Part shown: positions 54,201-62,308 of the stretch, in pieces
How the letters are laid out: the number at the start of each line of letters is the position of its first letter
Numbering within the stretch: position 1 is the first letter of the stretch
Assembly (NCBI GenBank): GCA_046346665.1
Contig: JAXMHQ010000010.1
Coordinates: 1 to 64,000 of the forward strand
From: JAXMHQ01 sp046346665
Lineage (GTDB): Bacteria > Verrucomicrobiota > Verrucomicrobiia > Limisphaerales > JAXMHQ01
Reading direction: 5' to 3'
Length of the DNA stretch: 64,000 nucleotides
Position numbers and translations under genes: made by a program
Notes under the pieces: generated by a model
What the model was told of the DNA's origin: nothing
Seen by the model: only the letters and a program-made list of their open reading frames with translations
Database searches by the model: none

Positions 54201-55844
54201 CGGGTCGATCGGCGGGTTGGTCACCTGGGCGAAAAGTTGCTTGAAATAGCTGTAGAGCAACTGCGGCTGGTTCGACAGCACCGCGAGCGGGGTGTCGGTG
54301 CCCATCGAACCCAGCGGCTGAACGCCGTCATTCGCCATCGGCCCGATGATGAATCGCAGGTCCTCAAAGCTGTAACCGAAAGCCTGCTGCCGCTGCAACA
54401 CGGTCTGGTGGCCCGGCTCGGTCCGGAATCCCGGGTCCGGCAGGTCCTTCAACAGGACGTGATATTTGTCGAGCCACTCACGGTAAGGGTGCGCCTTGGC
54501 GTAGCGGTTCTTCAATTCCTCGTCCGCGACGATGCGGCCCTGCTCGGTGTCGACCAGGAACATGCGGCCCGGCTGGAGCCGGCCCTTGAGGAGAACCCGG
54601 TCCGGCGGCACTTCGAGCACGCCGGCTTCGGACGCCATGATGACCATGTCGTCCTTGGTGACGTAATAGCGCGAGGGCCGCAGGCCGTTCCGGTCCAGGC
54701 AGGCGCCGATGCGGACGCCGTCGGTGAAGGCGATGGACGCCGGGCCGTCCCAGGGTTCCATGAGGCACGAATGATATTCGTAGAACGCCCGCTTTTCGGG
54801 GCTCATGCTCTCGTGGTTTTCCCAGGGCTCGGGAATCATCATCATGACGGCATGCGGCAATTCGCGGCCGGTCATGACGAGCAATTCAAGGCAGTTGTCG
54901 AACATCGCGGAGTCGCTGCCGTCGGTGTTGATGACGGGCAGGATTTTCTTGATGTCGTCGCCGAACAGTTCGGAAGCGAAATTGGACTGGCCGGCGTGCA
55001 TCCAGTTGATGTTGCCGCGGAGCGTGTTGATTTCGCCGTTGTGCGCGAGGTAACGATACGGATGCGCGCGGTTCCAGCTCGGGAATGTGTTGGTGGAAAA
55101 CCGCGAGTGAACGAGGGCCAGCGCGGTTTCCATCGCCGGGTGCTTAAGATCGGCAAAATACTCGTCGACCTGCGCGGGCATGAGCATGCCCTTGTAGACC
55201 ACGGTCTTGAACGACAGGCTGGCGAGGTAGAAATACTCGCCGCCTTTGACTTTGCCGGAGTAGCGGATGGCGTTTTCGGCGCGCTTGCGGATGACGTAGA
55301 GTTTGCGTTCGAACGCGAGGTCGTCCTGGACGTTCGAGCCGCGCGCGACGAACACCTGGGCCATGTGGGGTTCCGAAGCGCGGGCGGTGGCGCCGAGCGT
55401 CTTGTTGCTGGTCGGCATGGAGCGCCAGCCAAGGACTTTCTGTCCCTCCTCGGCGGCGATCTGCGCGAAAATCCTTTCGCATTCGGCGCGCTCGGCGACC
55501 GCGTGCGGCATGAAGACCATGCCGACGCCGTATTCGCCGGGTGCAGGGAGCGAGAAGCTGGATTTCTTCAGCACTTCCTTGAAAAAGGTGTGGGGCATCT
55601 GGAGCAGGATGCCGGCGCCGTCGCCCGTGTTCGCCTCGCAACCGCACGCGCCGCGGTGATCGAGATTCAGCAGGACCTGGAGCGCCTGCTGGACAATGGT
55701 GTGCGATTTGCGGCCCTTGATGTTGACCACAAAACCGACTCCGCACGCGTCGTGTTCGAACTGCGGATCGTAAAGGCCCTGTTTAGGCGGCAACCCCGTT
55801 AGGGAGGTGCGCCCGGCTCCGCGAGATGCTGAGTGACTGCTCAT
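51204..55844 (-). CDS. gltB: Glutamate synthase large subunit
   Basis: 1546 aa. The N-terminal glutamine amidotransferase starts at Cys34 (HDACGVGFVVNIKGR) after a propeptide. The central and FMN-binding domains contain VLISGYDGGTGASPLSSIKH. The 3Fe-4S cluster ligands are CIMMRVCHLNTC. The C-terminal alpha-subunit domain has GERFAVRNSGVSAVVESIG and RVIVLGKTGRNFAAGMSGG. It makes glutamate from glutamine and 2-oxoglutarate, paired with GltD. An unusually long open frame on the opposite strand (over 1500 codons) is an artefact of high GC. It ends 61 nt before the GxxExxY start. Confidence 0.97.
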   Translation of the reverse strand: MSSHSASRGAGRTSLTGLPPKQGLYDPQFEHDACGVGFVVNIKGRKSHTIVQQALQVLLNLDHRGACGCEANTGDGAGILLQMPHTFFKEVLKKSSFSLPAPGEYGVGMVFMPHAVAERAECERIFAQIAAEEGQKVLGWRSMPTSNKTLGATARASEPHMAQVFVARGSNVQDDLAFERKLYVIRKRAENAIRYSGKVKGGEYFYLASLSFKTVVYKGMLMPAQVDEYFADLKHPAMETALALVHSRFSTNTFPSWNRAHPYRYLAHNGEINTLRGNINWMHAGQSNFASELFGDDIKKILPVINTDGSDSAMFDNCLELLVMTGRELPHAVMMMIPEPWENHESMSPEKRAFYEYHSCLMEPWDGPASIAFTDGVRIGACLDRNGLRPSRYYVTKDDMVIMASEAGVLEVPPDRVLLKGRLQPGRMFLVDTEQGRIVADEELKNRYAKAHPYREWLDKYHVLLKDLPDPGFRTEPGHQTVLQRQQAFGYSFEDLRFIIGPMANDGVQPLGSMGTDTPLAVLSNQPQLLYSYFKQLFAQVTNPPIDPIREENITSTETMVGSRGSLLQPKPESCALIKLEHPLLTNEELEKLRHVNRPGFKAVTLPIVFKVADGPKGLEKALDKLFAEADKAITEGNNILVLSDRMISPHHAPIPALLAVAGLHHHLIRAGSRSRVGLVLESGEPREVHHFALLIGYGCSAINPYLAFETLDDMIHEGLLLNLDHKTAIKKFTKAAVKGVVKTMAKMGISTIQSYRGAQIFEAVGLNTALVDKYFTWTPSRIEGVGIEVLAEEALKRHARAFPDRQAQVPTLDAGGQYQWRSDGEFHLFNPLSIHKLQAACRLGSYKVFQEYAELINNQSKNLCTLRGLLEFQFAPAPIPIEEVESVEDIVKRFKTGAMSYGSISKEAHEALAIAMNRLGGKSNTGEGGEDPDRYVWTNDKGDSKNSAIKQVASGRFGVTSHYLVNARELQIKMAQGAKPGEGGELPGRKVYPPIAKTRGTTAGVGLISPPPHHDIYSIEDLAELIHDLKNSNRAARISVKLVSEVGVGTIAAGVAKAHADVVLISGYDGGTGASPLSSIKHAGAPWELGLAETHQTLVLNNLRSRIYVETDGQLKTGRDVAVAALLGAEEFGFATAPLVALGCIMMRVCHLNTCPAGVATQDPRLRERFAGDPNHVVNFMRFVAQEVREIMAKLGFRTINEMIGRTDKLVPWKAIDHWKARGLDLTPILHRPDIGPEVGRYRQIDQDHGLDKSLDITKLLEICKPAIERGESVRAEVPVRNIHRVVGTITGSELTKKWGANGLPDDTIHLKFHGSAGQSFGGFVPRGMTLELEGDANDYFGKGLSGGRLIVYPPRGSSFVPSENIIIGNVALYGATAGEIFVHGMAGERFAVRNSGVSAVVESIGDHGCEYMTGGRVIVLGKTGRNFAAGMSGGIAYILDEAGDFKTRVNTQMVGLEALSDPDEIEEVWKLIQRHQAYTQSAQAARILASWKELTPKFVKVIPHDYKRVLDSLKKVKEQGLSGEEAVMAAFEANVRDVARVGGG

Positions 55845-55899
55845 CTTCGATTCCGATATGCTTTCCGCTCAAGTATATGAGTTAATCTGAATAGTGTTT

Positions 55900-55941
55900 A
55901 CCGAAAATCGCGCCGTCCGCAACAGTTGATTTTCGGTTTTT
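55900..55941. terminator. Possible terminator downstream of the GH13 gene
   Basis: ACCGAAAATC (55900-55909) pairs with GATTTTCGGT (55928-55937). A T-run follows on the plus strand, whereas the GH13 gene is minus, so the orientation does not fit simple termination there. It may instead act on antisense transcripts. Confidence 0.3.
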
Positions 55942-57428
55942 AAGGACGGCCAACCGGCTGTCCGTGAAACCATTGCGCAGCGTGGGCCGGCAGGTCCAGA
56001 AAGAGCCCCTCCGACGCCAGGGCCGCCCCGTCCCGCCGATGCTCCTCGGACCCCAATAAGTCGCGCAACTGCCAGTTTCCCCGGTCCAGGCCCGGGACCG
56101 GCAGGGAAACGCGGCATTGGGACCGGTAACCGGCCAGGTTGACCGCCGCCAGCCCGAACTGGCGCGGTTCCGATTGCCAGACCACGACGACAAAATTTTC
56201 GCGGCTCGGGTTCCCGGGCCAGGCTTCCGCCGGCACCAGCACCCTGCCCTGCCCGCCCGCCACCACAGGGTCGCGGACCACCGATAACAACCGTTCATAC
56301 ATCAACTCCACTTCCGGCCGCCGGATTTCCACCGGCCCGCGCGACAACTGCACCGGCACCCGCGTGCGCGCCCCACTCAACTGGCCGTCGTGCAGCAACC
56401 GCATTCCCGGCAGCGCCAGCAGCGCCACCGCCGCCGCCCGCTGCTCCGCCGGACTCAGCAGCGCCGCAATCCGCGGCTCGTCGTGGTTCTCCAGGAACCG
56501 CAAGCCGCACGACAACACCGCCGCCGGCTGCCCCATCACATGCCGCTGCACCCCCGCCGCGTCGCGACGCACCAACCCATCATAAAACACCTTGTCGTAG
56601 GTGAAATCAAATCCGAGTGATTGCAACCGCGGTTCCAGTCCCCAATAAGCCTCCGCAATAAACAGGAAATCCGGCCGGCGCGATTTCACGGCGGCGATGG
56701 CCTCCTCCCAAAACTCGCCCGATGCCTCCGCTCCGGCGGCGCGCGGGAATTCGCGCCACGTCTTCTCGAAAACGTCCCTCAAAACCAGCATCGCCATGTC
56801 GCACCGGACCCCGTCGCACATTGCCGCCAATCGCTCCAGCAACCGCCCCATCGCCCCCCGCGTTTCGGCCTGGCGATAATCCAATTGAACGGTGTCGGTC
56901 CAGGGAGAAAAGTGCGGGTCGCGGCCGTGTGCGACGTGCCGGAGCCCGGCGCTGGTTTCAATCGGGACCGTTCCGGGCTGATTTTCCGTTGCCTGAACGA
57001 AGCGGTCGGGGTGGGATTTCAGCCAGGGATGATCCAGCCCGAGGTGGTTGGGGACGAAGTCGAGGATGAGTCGGATGCCGTGTTGATTCAGGGTGTCGCG
57101 CAGGGCGGCGAGGCCGGCTTCGCCGCCGATGGATTCGGGCACGCGATAATCGGCGATGGCATAGGGCGAGCCCGGGACGTCGGCTTCCCGGCAATCGGGC
57201 AGCGCGCGGCGGTATTCGGTCCAGGCGGCGGGTTGCAGGGCGGCGGCGCGGCTGAGCGGCCCGGTGGGCCAGAGTCCCATGAGCCAGACATGAGTAACGC
57301 CGAGATCCTGCCAGCGGCGCAGTTCGGCGGGCGGAATTTCCGAAAGGGTCAACACCCGTCCGCTGCGCCGTCCCCATTCCGCAAGGCGGCACCGCAGGTT
57401 CAGTTCATAAACAATCGGGTTTGCCAAC
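55940..57428 (-). CDS. GH13 alpha-amylase-family enzyme
   Basis: I favour a TTG start at 57428 (ANPIVYELNLRCRL); the longer open frame is made of repeat sequence. Length about 495 aa. The GH13 regions are present: I LILDFVPNHLGLDH, II DGVRCDMAML (nucleophile Asp), III FLFIAEAYWG (acid/base Glu) and IV FLENHDEPRI (Asp). A C-terminal beta domain follows (FVVVVWQSEPRQFGLAAVNL). There is no signal peptide, so it acts in the cytoplasm on alpha-glucans, such as maltodextrin or glycogen. The specific activity (amylase, glucosyltransferase) cannot be told from the sequence. Confidence 0.82.
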
Positions 57429-57473
57429 GCGGCAATAATGGAACAGCGCCGGGGCAAAGAAAGCCCATTTTGA

Positions 57474-57597
57474 GGCGTAGCGCAGGCCGCCCGGCCTGCC
57501 GTTTCGCAGGCTGCCCAGCCTGCGCCTTGTTTGCGATACAAGCCGACCGGCGGTCGGCGATACGGCAGACCAGGCGGTCCAGGCGGTCTGCGCTACG
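57474..57597. repeat. Composite inverted repeat upstream of the GH13 gene
   Basis: The left end GCGTAGCGCAGGCC and right end GGTCTGCGCTACG are complementary, with internal CGCAGGC, CAGGCGG and GACCGGCGGTC units. It lies between divergent genes and supplies the spurious N-terminal extension of the GH13 frame. Confidence 0.65.
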
Positions 57598-57643
57598 TCC
57601 CCGCCGCCTTGCCTATTGGCGAATTGAGTTTTAATCTGGACCC

Positions 57644-57958
57644 ATGTCAACCGCCGCCGATCGACGACGCCGCTGGGCGGGGGCGATTTTCCTGGGGATC
57701 GCCCTGGGAATGCTGGTTGTGGGACAGACGCTGCTGCGAAACCGGCTCGGACCGAAAGCCTACCTGGTGTACTGGCTCGCCTGCTTTATCTTTACCGGCC
57801 TGGCCATGCTGACTGCGTTGCTGGACTACGCCGCCATCCGCCGGAGCGCGCGGGCCGAGCAGCGGGAATTCCTGGACGAGACCATCAAAACCATCGCGCG
57901 CGGCCGCCCGCCCCGCTCCGAGCGCGGCCGGCAGAAACCCGGACCGGGGACCGGATGA
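57644..57958 (+). CDS. Small two-helix membrane protein
   Basis: 104 aa. Two membrane segments: WAGAIFLGIALGMLVVGQTLL and YLVYWLACFIFTGLAMLTAL, with a basic C-terminal tail (IARGRPPRSERGRQ). No family recognised. It is divergent from the GH13 gene and precedes the SirB1-like gene. Function unknown. Confidence 0.7.
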   Translation: MSTAADRRRRWAGAIFLGIALGMLVVGQTLLRNRLGPKAYLVYWLACFIFTGLAMLTALLDYAAIRRSARAEQREFLDETIKTIARGRPPRSERGRQKPGPGTG

Positions 57959-58083
57959 CCCGGCTTGTCAGAGTCTCCTGACGTCGACTCCTACAGCCCT
58001 CGACCCTCGACCTTCTTTCTGTCGGGTCAATTCCTAATTGAACCGCGCCGGATTTCATGCTCTACTGTGCCTGGAGCGCGGCG

Positions 58084-58959
58084 ATGAATAGCAGTCAAAC
58101 AACATCCCTGACACCCGCCAAGCCGACTGAAAGCCAGTGGGCGGCGCTGATCAAGTTGTTGGCGGATGACAATCCCCAGGTGTATCGCACCGTCCGCAGG
58201 ACCATCCTGTCCTGGGGACCGGACGTGGTGAACTGGATTCAGCCGCAACGGTTGAGTTCGGACCCGGTGCTGCGGCGGCGGGCGACGGAGATTGCGCTGC
58301 ATTTTCAGAAGCAACGGACGGACATCCAGTTTCTCGCGTTCTGTCTGAAGCACGGGGAGGAATGCGAACTGGAACAGGGCGCCTGGCTGCTGGGCGCGAC
58401 CGAGTATCCCGAGATCAACATCGAAGCCTACCAGGCGTTGCTGGATTCCTACGCGCTCGAGATGCGCGACCGGGTGGATTTTTCGGCGTCGGCCAACCAG
58501 GTGCTGTCGGGCATCAACGATTACCTCTTCGGCGAACTCGGATTTGCCGGAAATGAATCGAATTATTACGATCCCGAGAACAGTTACCTGAACCGCGTGA
58601 TCGACCGGCGGACGGGCAATCCCGCGAACCTCTGCCTGCTTTACCTGCTGCTCGCCCGGCGCCTCGCCCTGCCGGTCGCGGGCATCGCGTTGCCGGGCCA
58701 TTTCATCTGCCGTTACCAGGGCAGCAACGACGAAATCTTCATCGACGTGTTCAATCGCGGCCAGCTCCTGTCGAAGGCGGAATGCATCCAGCTCCTGCTC
58801 CAGGGGCGGCAGGGATTTCGCGAGGAAATTCTCACGCCGGTCAGCACGCGCGGCATCCTGATGCGCTCCTGCCGCAACCTGCACCAGATCTACCTGCAAT
58901 TGGGCAAGCCCGAGGAAGCCATGCGCGTGCAGCGTTACCTCGTCGCCCTCGCCCGCTGA
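58084..58959 (+). CDS. SirB1-type transglutaminase-like protein
   Basis: Start MNSSQTTSLTPAKPTE (ATG 58084), 291 aa. The C-terminal part matches the SirB1/transglutaminase-like core 2 family: YYDPENSYLNRVIDRRTGNP, LLYLLLARRLALPVAGIALP, GHFICRYQGSNDEIFIDVFN. In this family the usual Cys-His-Asp triad is often lost; here Cys (NLCLLY) and His (PGHFICRY) remain, with Asp in IDVFN. The N-terminal half is helical. Role unknown, possibly in protein turnover or signalling. It is separated from cutA by 3 nt. Confidence 0.85.
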   Translation: MNSSQTTSLTPAKPTESQWAALIKLLADDNPQVYRTVRRTILSWGPDVVNWIQPQRLSSDPVLRRRATEIALHFQKQRTDIQFLAFCLKHGEECELEQGAWLLGATEYPEINIEAYQALLDSYALEMRDRVDFSASANQVLSGINDYLFGELGFAGNESNYYDPENSYLNRVIDRRTGNPANLCLLYLLLARRLALPVAGIALPGHFICRYQGSNDEIFIDVFNRGQLLSKAECIQLLLQGRQGFREEILTPVSTRGILMRSCRNLHQIYLQLGKPEEAMRVQRYLVALAR

Positions 58960-58962
58960 CCC

Positions 58963-59292
58963 GTGCGCCTGAGCCCATCCCATCCGCGCCTCTGCCTCGT
59001 CACCGCCCCCAACCTGCGCGTCGCCCGCCGGCTCGCCGCCAAAGCCCTCGAACTCCGCGCCGCCGCCTGCGCCAACCTCGTCCCCGGCCTCGAATCCATC
59101 TACCGCTGGAAAGGCCGCATCCACCGCGACCCGGAAATCCTCATCCTGTTCAAAACCACCGCCCGCAACGTCCCACGTCTCGAACGTTGCATCCTCGAAA
59201 ATCACCCCTACGACACGCCCGAGTTTCTCGTGCTCACACCCGCCGCGGGAAACCGGCGCTACCTCGATTGGATTCGGGAGAATTGCAATTGA
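58963..59292 (+). CDS. cutA: CutA divalent-cation tolerance-like protein
   Basis: 109 aa with a GTG start, 3 nt after the SirB1-like gene. The fold signature is present: VTAPNLRVARRLAAKALELR, AAACANLVPGLESIYRWKG, and KTTARNVPRLERCILENHPY with the final strand containing Trp (LDWIREN). CutA proteins form stable trimers; the exact role in metal handling is not settled. The end overlaps the inverted repeat by a few bases. Confidence 0.9.
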   Translation: MRLSPSHPRLCLVTAPNLRVARRLAAKALELRAAACANLVPGLESIYRWKGRIHRDPEILILFKTTARNVPRLERCILENHPYDTPEFLVLTPAAGNRRYLDWIRENCN

Positions 59293-59362
59293 CGAATGAC
59301 GATTGACGAATGACGATCCGTCAGTCCCGCGGCCCGTCAATCGTCAATCGTCAATCGTAAAT
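59289..59362. repeat. Inverted repeat with GACGAATGACG units, no gene
   Basis: Left arm TGACGAATGACGATTGACGA and right arm TCGTCAATCGTCAATCGT are complementary, with a 24-nt spacer. The unit is that of the IVP cassette ends. It lies between cutA and the oxidoreductase and supplies a spurious N-terminal extension to the latter's frame. Confidence 0.8.
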
Positions 59363-59365
59363 ACC

Positions 59366-60460
59366 ATGAACTTGCTCCCGGCACTTGCAGCGTCGATCCT
59401 TGTCAGCCTCTCGGCCCCCGCGCAGTCCACGAATCCCCCCGTCCGCATCGCCCTCATCGGCCTCGAACACGATCACGCGCTCGGCTTCATCCCCGGACTG
59501 AAGGGGCGCGGCGACGTTTGCCTCGTCGGAATTGTGGAGTCGAACCCAGAGCTGATCGCCCGCTACGCCGGCCGGTTCGAACTGAACACGAACCTGTTCG
59601 TCCCCAGCCTCGACGCCCTGCTGGCCCGCACCAACGTCCAGGCCGCCGCCGTGTTCAGCAGCGCCTTCGACCATCGCAAAATCGTCGAAGCCTGCGCCGC
59701 CAAAAAGATCGATGTCATGATGGAAAAACCGCTGGCCGTGAACATGGAACATGCCCGGGCCATCGCCGCCGCCGCCAAAGCCTCCGGCATCCAGGTGATC
59801 GTGAATTACGAAACCACCTGGTACCCGTCCACTCACGCCGCCTACGACCTCGTTTGCGACCGGCACGAAATCGGCGACGTGCGCCGGATCGTCGTCCACG
59901 ACGGACACAAAGGCCCGAAAGAGATCGGCTGTTCCACGAATTTCCTGAACTGGCTGACGGACCCGGTGCTGAACGGCGGCGGCGCGCTGATCGATTTCGG
60001 CTGTTACGGCGCAAACCTTGCCACGTGGCTCATGGGTGGACAACGCCCGCTCGCCGTGACGGCGGTGACGCAACAGATCAAACCGGACGTGTACCCCAAA
60101 GTGGACGACGAGGCGACGATCGTGGTGGTTTATCCCAAGGCGCAGGCGGTGATCCAGGCGTCGTGGAACTGGGCGATCGACCGCAAAGACATGGAAATCT
60201 ACGGCCAGACCGGCTACGTGCTGGCGCCCAACAGGGATCTGCTCAATATCCGCAAGGCCGGATCCAAGGAGACCTCCGTCCGGCCCGACGCCCTCTCCGC
60301 ACCCGACACCGACCCGGTGTCCTATCTGGTCGCGGTCGAACGCCGCGAGATCAAGCCGTCCGGTCTGTCTTCCCTGGAATTGAATCTTGTCGTGACGGAA
60401 ATCCTCGACGCGGCGCGCGAATCGGCGAGGACGGGCAGGCGGATTGACTTCTCGAAGTGA
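59366..60460 (+). CDS. Exported Gfo/Idh/MocA family oxidoreductase
   Basis: Start MNLLPALAASILVSLSAPAQ, a signal peptide; about 364 aa. The NAD(P)-binding fold begins VRIALIGLEHDHALGFIPGL, an altered Rossmann motif with no classical GxGxxG. The EKP motif is present in DVMMEKPLAVNMEHARAIAA, with Lys likely catalytic. The C-terminal domain includes GGGALIDFGCYGANLATWLM (DxGxHxxD-like position with Gly-Cys). The exported, altered members of this family are frequent in Verrucomicrobia and Planctomycetes; substrate unknown. Confidence 0.88.
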   Translation: MNLLPALAASILVSLSAPAQSTNPPVRIALIGLEHDHALGFIPGLKGRGDVCLVGIVESNPELIARYAGRFELNTNLFVPSLDALLARTNVQAAAVFSSAFDHRKIVEACAAKKIDVMMEKPLAVNMEHARAIAAAAKASGIQVIVNYETTWYPSTHAAYDLVCDRHEIGDVRRIVVHDGHKGPKEIGCSTNFLNWLTDPVLNGGGALIDFGCYGANLATWLMGGQRPLAVTAVTQQIKPDVYPKVDDEATIVVVYPKAQAVIQASWNWAIDRKDMEIYGQTGYVLAPNRDLLNIRKAGSKETSVRPDALSAPDTDPVSYLVAVERREIKPSGLSSLELNLVVTEILDAARESARTGRRIDFSK

Positions 60461-60472
60461 ATGGGCAGTCAA

Positions 60473-60574
60473 CCCAGTTTACGAGTTTAAGAGTTTGGGA
60501 GTTTAAGAGTGGGGCTCCCTTCGTCTGCGCCATTCCCAAATTCCTAAACTCTTAAACTCTTAAACTCTTAAACT
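60473..60574. repeat. Inverted repeat with AGTTTAAG units, no gene
   Basis: Left arm GAGTTTAAGAGTTTGGGAGT (60473-60508) and right arm AAACTCTTAAACTCTTAAAC (60538-60574) are complementary. A separate tandem GCGTCCATTC repeat follows at 60596-60626. Together they fill the gap before the acetyltransferase. Confidence 0.8.
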
Positions 60575-60711
60575 GAACACTGTCGCGGTGGGATTCGCGT
60601 CCATTCGCGTCCATTCGCGGTTGCCGAGAAACACGTGAAGCGGATCTGCCCGCAGTTGACACCCCTCGTCATCTATGATCACACTCGGGAAAACAGACGA
60701 AAGGCCGCCTT

Positions 60712-61296
60712 ATGTCGCTTGAACTTGAAGTCCGGAAGTTTCCGAAGAAGCTCGCGATGCGGGATAACCGGAGCTACACTTTTCGCCCGCTCAAAAAGGA
60801 TGACGAGGCGAAGTTCCACGACTTTTTCATGGCGGTGCCGGAATCCGAGCGCATGTTCATCAAACATCGCGTCACCGACCCGGCCGTGATCAAGGATTGG
60901 TGCCAGAACATCGACCTCGGCCGGAATTTTCCGCTGCTGGCGGTGGCCGATGGAAAAATCGTCGGAGACGCGACGCTGCATCAGCAGCTCGGCGGCTGGC
61001 GGCGGCACATCGGGCGCGTCAGCGTCCTCGTGCTCCCCCAATACCGCGGCCGCGGCCTCGCCCGCGCCCTCGTCACCGAAATCTCCCAGGTCGCCCGCAG
61101 CCTCGGCTTGGAACGGCTCGAGGCGGAATTCATCGGCGAACAGGAAGCCGCCATCAAGATGTTCGCCATGCTCGGATTCAGCAACCTGCTCCGGCTCGAG
61201 GATTACGTGAAGGACATGCAGGCCATCTCGCACGACTACGTGCTGATGGGATTGAATCTCAAGGTCGACGAGGAATACGCGGGTGTTGGCGGCTGA
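60712..61296 (+). CDS. GNAT family N-acetyltransferase
   Basis: 194 aa. The acetyl-CoA-binding motif A is VSVLVLPQYRGRGLARALVT; motif B lies near EAEFIGEQEAAIKMFAMLGF. The N-terminal 25 residues are an extension before the usual fold (FRPLKKDDEAKFHDFF). Substrate unknown. It follows repeat sequence and precedes another tandem repeat (ATAGCCGATAGCCGATAG near 61326). Confidence 0.88.
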   Translation: MSLELEVRKFPKKLAMRDNRSYTFRPLKKDDEAKFHDFFMAVPESERMFIKHRVTDPAVIKDWCQNIDLGRNFPLLAVADGKIVGDATLHQQLGGWRRHIGRVSVLVLPQYRGRGLARALVTEISQVARSLGLERLEAEFIGEQEAAIKMFAMLGFSNLLRLEDYVKDMQAISHDYVLMGLNLKVDEEYAGVGG

Positions 61297-61423
61297 CGGC
61301 GCGGCGCGGTCGCGGTCGCGACCGCGAATAGCCGATAGCCGATAGCAAATAGCCAAGCAGCGCATGCGGGCCCGGGCGGCTCTAACCGATCGTCATTTGT
61401 AATTCGTCATTCGTGATTCTCCC

Positions 61424-61684
61424 ATGCATTGTCCTCACTGCGGCGCCGAGCTGTCGCCGAATGCGAAGTCCTGCCGCGAATGCGGCACCGACGCGTCGAC
61501 GGAATGGTCGGAAGAGGCGGGCGAAGGCCTCGGCCTGCCGGACGAGGAATTCGACTATGAGGATTTTGTCCGGAAAGAATTCGGCAAAAGCCCTGTGCCT
61601 CGCGGGCTGCGGCCGTTCTGGTGGATTGTCGGCGTGCTGGTGCTGGCGATGATGCTGTGGCTTTGGGTGCGGGGATGGCGGTAA
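61424..61684 (+). CDS. Zinc-ribbon membrane protein
   Basis: 86 aa. The N-terminus has two CxxC pairs (MHCPHCGAELSPNAKSCREC), a zinc ribbon. An acidic linker (LPDEEFDYEDFVRKEFG) and one C-terminal membrane helix (FWWIVGVLVLAMMLWLWV) follow. Function unknown; such proteins are common near cell-envelope or housekeeping genes. Confidence 0.82.
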   Translation: MHCPHCGAELSPNAKSCRECGTDASTEWSEEAGEGLGLPDEEFDYEDFVRKEFGKSPVPRGLRPFWWIVGVLVLAMMLWLWVRGWR

Positions 61685-61699
61685 GGCGTGGATCTCGTG

Positions 61700-61803
61700 T
61701 GCTCCTGCTCGTCCTCGTCCTCGTCGTCGTCCTCGAACCTCGGAAGGGACCAAAGGGACTCATGGGACTCATGGGACCAATGAGACGAATCGTCATTCGT
61801 CAT
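61700..61803. repeat. CCTCGT and GGGACTCAT tandem repeats
   Basis: A CGTCCTCGTCCTCGTCGTCG array (about 61705-61735), then GGGACTCATGGGACTCATGG (about 61755-61785), then GTCATTCGTCATT (61791-61803). They lie downstream of the zinc-ribbon gene. Confidence 0.55.
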
Positions 61804-61837
61804 TAAAAAACCGGCCCGGCGTTTCCGCCGGGCCGGT
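61804..61837 (-). terminator. Rho-independent terminator of the rpsD-rpoA-rplQ operon
   Basis: CCGGCCCGGCG (61811-61821) and CGCCGGGCCGG (61826-61836) form an 11-bp stem with a tetraloop. Reading the minus strand, it is followed by TTTTTT (61805-61810). It lies 23 nt after the rplQ stop. Confidence 0.93.
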
Positions 61838-61859
61838 TTCTTGAAACTGTCTGAGTGCT

Positions 61860-62279
61860 CTACGCCTTGGCTTCTTCGGCCTTGGCCTCGGGCTTTACTT
61901 CGGCCGGGGCGCCGGAGTCGGCGGGGAGATCGACCCATTCCAGGATGGCGAGCTGGGAGGCGTCGCCCTGACGCTGGTGCATTTTGACGATGCGGGTGTA
62001 GCCGCCGTTGCGCTGTTTCTGCGTGGGCGCGATGTCGTTGAAGAGGATTTTGACCGCGTCCTCCTGGTGGAGCCGGGCCACGGCGAGGCGGCGGTCATGG
62101 ACCGTGCCGCTCTTGCCGAGCGTGACGAGTTTTTCGGCCACGGACCGGGCGGCCTTGGCCTTGGCCAGGGTGGTGGTGACGCGCTTGTGTTTGATCAGGC
62201 TGCACACCAGGTTGGCAAGCATGGCGTTCCGGTGCTGACCGGTGCGGCCCAACTTGGCGGTTCGCTTCAAATGTCGCAT
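61860..62279 (-). CDS. rplQ: 50S ribosomal protein L17
   Basis: 139 aa. MRHLKRTAKLGRTGQHRNAM and LVCSLIKHKRVTTTLAKAKA are the family N-terminal signature; the C-terminal Ala/Glu-rich tail (PAEVKPEAKAEEAKA) is lineage-variable. A good ribosome binding site (AGAGAGGAAG) precedes the ATG. It is the last gene of the alpha operon, 29 nt after rpoA. Confidence 0.97.
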   Translation of the reverse strand: MRHLKRTAKLGRTGQHRNAMLANLVCSLIKHKRVTTTLAKAKAARSVAEKLVTLGKSGTVHDRRLAVARLHQEDAVKILFNDIAPTQKQRNGGYTRIVKMHQRQGDASQLAILEWVDLPADSGAPAEVKPEAKAEEAKA

Positions 62280-62308
62280 AAATCTTCCTCTCTAAAACCT
62301 GGTTCCGG

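Noticed and set aside
51000..55802. A 1600-codon open frame on the plus strand
   Set aside because: It is antisense to gltB and lacks recognisable domains. The frame is open because of high third-position GC. Similar long frames opposite glgP, the RND pump and the kinases were rejected for the same reason.
57429..57541. N-terminal extension of the GH13 enzyme
   Set aside because: It translates a composite repeat, uses TTG, and precedes the conserved start of the domain.
59303..59365. N-terminal extension of the exported oxidoreductase
   Set aside because: It translates the inverted repeat and precedes a clear signal peptide start at 59366.
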